DNA of 9,061 nucleotides from Cytophagales bacterium (GTDB lineage Bacteria > Bacteroidota > Bacteroidia > Cytophagales > Cyclobacteriaceae). The position numbers and the translations under genes were made by a program. Under the pieces are notes generated by a model that searched no databases, was not told the origin of the DNA, and saw only the letters and a program-made list of their open reading frames with translations. This document shows positions 6,178-9,061 of the stretch, piece by piece; positions within the stretch are counted from its first letter, which is position 1, and each line of letters begins with the position of its first letter. Location: assembly GCA_003541895.1 (NCBI GenBank), contig DPLR01000481.1, positions 485-9,545 of the forward strand, given 5' to 3'.

Positions 6178-7616
6178 AAAGAATTATCTGTTTTTGTTTT
6201 CTGATTGGCATAAGTGCTACTTCACTATTCGCCCAGCACCAGGAATATTTTCCTGATCCCAACCCAGCGATACAACAAAAACTGGAAGACTGGCGCGATC
6301 TGAAATTCGGATTGCTTATGCATTGGGGGCCTTATAGTCAGTGGGGCATTGTAGAGAGTTGGAGTATTTGCCCCGAAGACGTGGGCTGGGCTGCGTGGGC
6401 ATGGAAGAAAGGAGTTGCCGACACGTACGAAGAATATCATAGAAAATACGAAGAGCTGCCGCGCACCTTCAACCCAACCAAATTCAATCCGGAGCTTTGG
6501 GCGAAAGCCGCAAAAGAGGCGGGCATGAAGTACGTAGTGTTCACCACCAAGCATCACGATGGCTTCAATATGTTTGATACAAAATATTCGGATTATAAAA
6601 TCACAGGTAAAGATGTTCCGTTCGCTGCCAATCCTCGTAGTGATGTAACGAAAGAAATCTTTAATGCTTTTCGCAAAGAAGGATTCTGGGCAGGCGCCTA
6701 TTTTTCAAAACCCGATTGGCACAATGAAAACTATTGGTGGAAACATTTTCCTCCTGCCGATCGCAACCCAAATTATTCTATTTCAAAATTTCCTGATCGC
6801 TGGAAAAACTTTGTTGACTTCACACACAATCAAATCAATGAACTCGCGAGCAACTATGGTAAGCTCGATATTCTCTGGCTCGATGGCGGATGGGTAAGAA
6901 AGAAAACAGATGAAGAAGTGAAGGCGCAATTGCTGGAAGTGTACGAAGGCAGCCGCTACGCGCGTAATCCGCAAAGCCAAGACATAAATATGGAAGGACT
7001 CGTACGCGAAGTTCGTGCAAAGCAACCCGATCTGATTGTTGTTGATCGTGCGGTGCCCGGTGTTCACCAAAATTATCTTACGCCCGAGCAACACATTCCT
7101 GATGATGGCCTCCCCTATCCGTGGGAAACCTGCATGACCATGGCCAACAGTTGGAGCTACGTGCCCAACGACAAATACAAATCAGCCGATGACTTGATTG
7201 AAAAACTGACCGATATCGTGAGCAAGGGTGGAAATTTTTTATTGAACATTGGCCCAAGCCCTGAAGGAGAATTTGACTCTGCTGCTTATGATCGACTAAA
7301 AAAAATAGGAGCGTGGATGAAGGTGAATGGCGAAGCAATTTATGGCACACGCATGTTCAGCAGCTATAAAGAAGGCGACAAGATTCGCTTCACACAAAAG
7401 AAAGACGGCAGTGCCCATTACATTTTTCTTTTTGACTTCCCGAAGAGCAACGTTCTCATCACCAAGATGGCCTTCTCCAAATCCACGAAAGTAACAATGC
7501 TTGGCAGCGATCAGAAGTTGAAGTGGAAGCAGACAGAAAAGGGCGTAGAAATTATTGTGCCGGCTGCGCTGCAAAAGAACGGACGTTATGTTTGGGTATT
7601 GAAGGCAACGAATTGA
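6174..7616 (+). CDS. Secreted alpha-L-fucosidase, glycoside hydrolase family 29
   Basis: A 480-residue retaining exo-glycosidase that releases terminal alpha-L-fucose. Residues 1-20 form a signal peptide ending SLFA, so it acts in the periplasm or outside the cell. GH29 landmarks lie in order: KFGLLMHWGPYSQWG (44-58); KYVVFTTKHHDGFNMFD (119-135), with the His-His substrate-binding pair at 127-128; LWLDGGW (234-240), with Asp237 the expected nucleophile; PDLIVVDR (285-292); PYPWETCMTMANSWSY (314-329), with Glu318 in the conserved W-E-x-C/x region; and SKGGNFLLNIGPSPEGEF (350-367). Residues from about 400 form the usual C-terminal beta-sandwich. Length and domain order are normal and nothing looks truncated. 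I do not assign the A/B subfamily or the acid/base residue. It follows the putative hydrolase by 75 bp and ends before a strong terminator. Confidence 0.96.
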   Translation: MKRIICFCFLIGISATSLFAQHQEYFPDPNPAIQQKLEDWRDLKFGLLMHWGPYSQWGIVESWSICPEDVGWAAWAWKKGVADTYEEYHRKYEELPRTFNPTKFNPELWAKAAKEAGMKYVVFTTKHHDGFNMFDTKYSDYKITGKDVPFAANPRSDVTKEIFNAFRKEGFWAGAYFSKPDWHNENYWWKHFPPADRNPNYSISKFPDRWKNFVDFTHNQINELASNYGKLDILWLDGGWVRKKTDEEVKAQLLEVYEGSRYARNPQSQDINMEGLVREVRAKQPDLIVVDRAVPGVHQNYLTPEQHIPDDGLPYPWETCMTMANSWSYVPNDKYKSADDLIEKLTDIVSKGGNFLLNIGPSPEGEFDSAAYDRLKKIGAWMKVNGEAIYGTRMFSSYKEGDKIRFTQKKDGSAHYIFLFDFPKSNVLITKMAFSKSTKVTMLGSDQKLKWKQTEKGVEIIVPAALQKNGRYVWVLKATN

Positions 7617-7640
7617 ATAGTGCGAATACTATCAAACAAA

Positions 7641-7669
7641 AAAGCCGGCTCATCACCGGCTTTCTTTTG
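7641..7669. terminator. Strong bidirectional Rho-independent terminator
   Basis: AAAGCCGG (7641-7648) pairs perfectly with CCGGCTTT (7656-7663) around the 7-nt loop CTCATCA. On the plus strand the stem runs into TTTCTTTTG, giving a U-tract for the fucosidase transcript (stop at 7616). On the minus strand the A-run at 7638-7643 reads as a U-tract for the DUF4340 transcript (stop at 7680). Its place between two convergent genes fits use by both. Confidence 0.92.
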
Positions 7670-7679
7670 TTTCTATTTC

Positions 7680-8630
7680 TTATTTCTTTTTGGCCTCTGG
7701 AAGAAAATGTTTCTTCTTTTCTAAAACACTTTCCAAACCTTTGGATGAGAAATAGACTTTAGATTGATGTGTGCTGTTCACGGCCCAATCAGTTATGCGC
7801 TTCCAAGCCTGTATAGTTGCTAGCGAACCTGCACTGCTGTTGATTTGAATTACTGCTTGCGAATTGCCATTCGGATGAAAATCATCAGCAAAATCGGATG
7901 CATTTTTGAAAGCCAACTGCGCAATGTACCCCTTCACTTTCACTGAGTCAGCTTCGGTATTATTCACCCACCATTTTTTATCGCGCTTCTCAACTACAAA
8001 ACCAGAATCGGCCGGATAGGTAAATGTTATTTTTGTAACCTGCTCTTGCCTCACACGCAAAAAAGATTTGTCGCGCCAATCATTGTACGAACGATTAAAG
8101 CTCGACTCCAAAAATCCTTGCACCGTGTACACTTCATCTTGATCACTCAACCGAACATAAGTAAAAACTCCATCAGCGGTAAATTGCTGCTGGCCGGGTT
8201 GTTGACTGAATCCGATTTTCCCTACCCTCAGATCGGCCAGCACTTCGTTGTCTTTAAATAATTTTACTCGTGTACTAGTATCTCCTACATGAAATTCACT
8301 CCACTTCGCTTTCTTCTTCGAAACCAAACGGAGAGGTTTCAAATGAATAAAATTATTCAATGCAGAAAGTACGCTTCCCAATTCAGCATCGGCAGATCGG
8401 CTCTCCATTTTAGCCGACCACTTTTTTCCTTCGCGCACCAAACGGATCTCTTTGTTCTTTTCCGAGCTCGGATAAATTTTTATTTCTGTAACACTAGCCG
8501 TATCAACACTCACCAATTCTTTCGGCAAATTTCCTTCCCGAGATGATGCCCTGAAAATTCTTGAAAACACGAACACCGCTGCCAATACCAGCAAAACGAT
8601 GATTAAAATTTTATTATTAAGCTTCTTCAT
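7680..8630 (-). CDS. DUF4340 domain-containing membrane-anchored protein, partner of a GldG-type ABC system
   Basis: A 316-residue protein with a basic N-terminus (MKKLNNK) and one membrane anchor (about 8-25); the rest is polar and probably on the periplasmic side. DUF4340 proteins normally lie just downstream of GldG-family genes, as here. Recognisable family features are the REGKKWSAK segment (67-75), SEFHVGDTSTRVKLF (111-125), the VYTVQGFLESSFNRS region (167-181) and the WRDKSFLRV motif (185-193). It carries an internal duplication: VTEIKIYPSS...LVREGKKW (47-71) resembles VTKITFTYPA...VEKRDKKWW (198-221). No catalytic residues are evident, and a structural or sensing role in an ABC complex is inference. 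The Lys-rich C-terminus (PEAKKK) is normal for such proteins. It is separated from the upstream gene by a 42-bp spacer holding a heptad repeat, so the two are likely one operon. Confidence 0.87.
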   Translation of the reverse strand: MKKLNNKILIIVLLVLAAVFVFSRIFRASSREGNLPKELVSVDTASVTEIKIYPSSEKNKEIRLVREGKKWSAKMESRSADAELGSVLSALNNFIHLKPLRLVSKKKAKWSEFHVGDTSTRVKLFKDNEVLADLRVGKIGFSQQPGQQQFTADGVFTYVRLSDQDEVYTVQGFLESSFNRSYNDWRDKSFLRVRQEQVTKITFTYPADSGFVVEKRDKKWWVNNTEADSVKVKGYIAQLAFKNASDFADDFHPNGNSQAVIQINSSAGSLATIQAWKRITDWAVNSTHQSKVYFSSKGLESVLEKKKHFLPEAKKK

Positions 8631-8641
8631 AAAAAATTTTA

Positions 8642-8676
8642 CTAACTACTATCTCCTAACTACTGTCTCCTATTAA
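8642..8676. repeat. Heptad-phased repeat with a 14-bp higher-order unit, word CTAACTA / CTRTCTC
   Basis: In strict 7-bp steps from 8642 the sequence is CTAACTA, CTATCTC, CTAACTA, CTGTCTC and CTATTAA. Odd and even units differ, so the true unit is a 14-mer present twice with one mismatch (8642-8655 and 8656-8669). The array fills the spacer between the GldG-family and DUF4340 genes, and its last unit overlaps the GldG-family stop codon (complement of 8673-8675). Confidence 0.7.
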
Positions 8677-9061
8677 GCATCGTAATTCTCACTCATCCAC
8701 TTGTAGCGTCTCATCTTGCTACGTTGCGAACGATACACTCCATAACCGATGGCGAGCAATACAGGCAATAAGAAGTTTCCGTACTTCAGCAAGGTCTTGG
8801 TTGAATCTTCCAATTGTTTGATCGGACGAGAGCTCGCGCCTTTCGTACGCAAGGCAATCAAGCCCGTATCATCCGAAAGCCAATCGATGGAGTTAACAAA
8901 CAAGCTCACATTATCTTTCGACAATTTTTGTGCGCGCTCACCGGCTCCATTGATCGGAAAATCTCCATCGGCTACCACCACCATTTTCGATCTTGCATTT
9001 CCTGAAAGTTTCCCTTCAACTACTCCAGCAACTATCAAATTCTGATTTGGGAAATCTTCTT
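8673..9061 (-). CDS. GldG-family ABC transporter auxiliary protein, C-terminal end only
   Basis: The gene runs off the right edge, so only about 129 C-terminal residues are present. In sense order the visible part starts EDFPNQNLIVAGVVEGKL, then MVVVADGDFPINGAG, LSKDNVSLFVNSIDWLSDD and TGLIALRTKG, ending with a membrane segment (LLKYGNFLLPVLLAIGYGVYR) and a short basic cytoplasmic tail that finishes YDA. The D-N-V-x-x-F-V-N-x-I-D-W-L block followed by GLI-x-R-K/T is typical of the GldG / ABC-type auxiliary family. In gliding Bacteroidota, GldG works with the permease GldF and ATPase GldA, but homologues also occur in non-gliding species, so I give no gldG symbol. The TTG at 9036-9038 is an internal Leu codon. 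The DUF4340 gene follows 42 bp downstream. Confidence 0.85.
   Translation of the reverse strand, partial: EDFPNQNLIVAGVVEGKLSGNARSKMVVVADGDFPINGAGERAQKLSKDNVSLFVNSIDWLSDDTGLIALRTKGASSRPIKQLEDSTKTLLKYGNFLLPVLLAIGYGVYRSQRSKMRRYKWMSENYDA

Noticed and set aside
6225..7574. Several 60-110 codon frames antisense to the fucosidase
   Set aside because: The fucosidase reading frame is certain from GH29 motifs, and these are shadows of its codon use.
3720..7616. A full polysaccharide utilisation locus
   Set aside because: No SusC/SusD pair, sulfatase or hybrid regulator is present in the window; only two hydrolase-like genes are seen.
1929..8676. CRISPR array
   Set aside because: The repeats are 7-8 bp with no unique spacers and lie in four separate gaps.
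9036..9038. TTG as the start of the right-edge minus-strand gene
   Set aside because: The frame stays open to the window edge with family-like sequence upstream, so the gene is partial and the TTG is an internal Leu codon.
1..9061. Insertion sequences, integrases, tRNA or rRNA genes, defence systems
   Set aside because: No transposase or integrase motifs, terminal inverted repeats, tRNA cloverleaf or recognisable defence domains were found on either strand.

Overview
The window looks like chromosomal DNA of a member of the Bacteroidota, most likely from the Cytophagales side of the phylum. The evidence is a moderate GC content, almost no Shine-Dalgarno sequences before the starts, a GldG-family protein next to a DUF4340 protein (a pair typical of gliding-type ABC systems), a DUF486 membrane protein, and secreted sugar-cleaving enzymes with signal peptides. 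The taxonomic placement is inference. Coding density is high, and no gene-free stretch exceeds about 120 bases.

Layout. The left edge (1-266, +) is the C-terminus of the ABC-F translation factor EttA. It converges on an MFS transporter (334-1431, -), and a 15-bp hairpin lies between the two. A 118-bp divergent spacer leads into a plus-strand run: a DUF486 (DMT_6) four-helix membrane protein (1550-1918), a fold-type I PLP aminotransferase (1963-3264) and a small four-helix membrane protein (3276-3617). A weak hairpin covers the stop codon of the last one. Next come two secreted carbohydrate-active proteins: a 792-residue putative glycoside hydrolase of a family I cannot name (3720-6098) and a GH29 alpha-L-fucosidase (6174-7616). 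A strong bidirectional terminator (7641-7669) separates them from a minus-strand operon at the right edge, in which a partial GldG-family gene (8673 to beyond 9061) is followed by a DUF4340 gene (7680-8630).

How the genes work together. The clearest functional unit is the putative hydrolase plus fucosidase pair, which probably act one after the other on a fucose-containing glycan outside the cytoplasm. No SusC/SusD pair, sulfatase or regulator is visible. The GldG-like and DUF4340 proteins are probably the extracytoplasmic parts of one ABC complex. The remaining genes are housekeeping or transport genes with no evident link to each other.

The most unusual signal lies between the genes. Three short spacers (1929-1956, 6108-6142, 8642-8676) are built almost entirely from degenerate words repeated at exactly 7-bp spacing, with a different word in each spacer. 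A fourth spacer (271-334) shows an 8-bp rhythm folded into a 15-bp inverted repeat. I found no complete novel defence or mobile system here.
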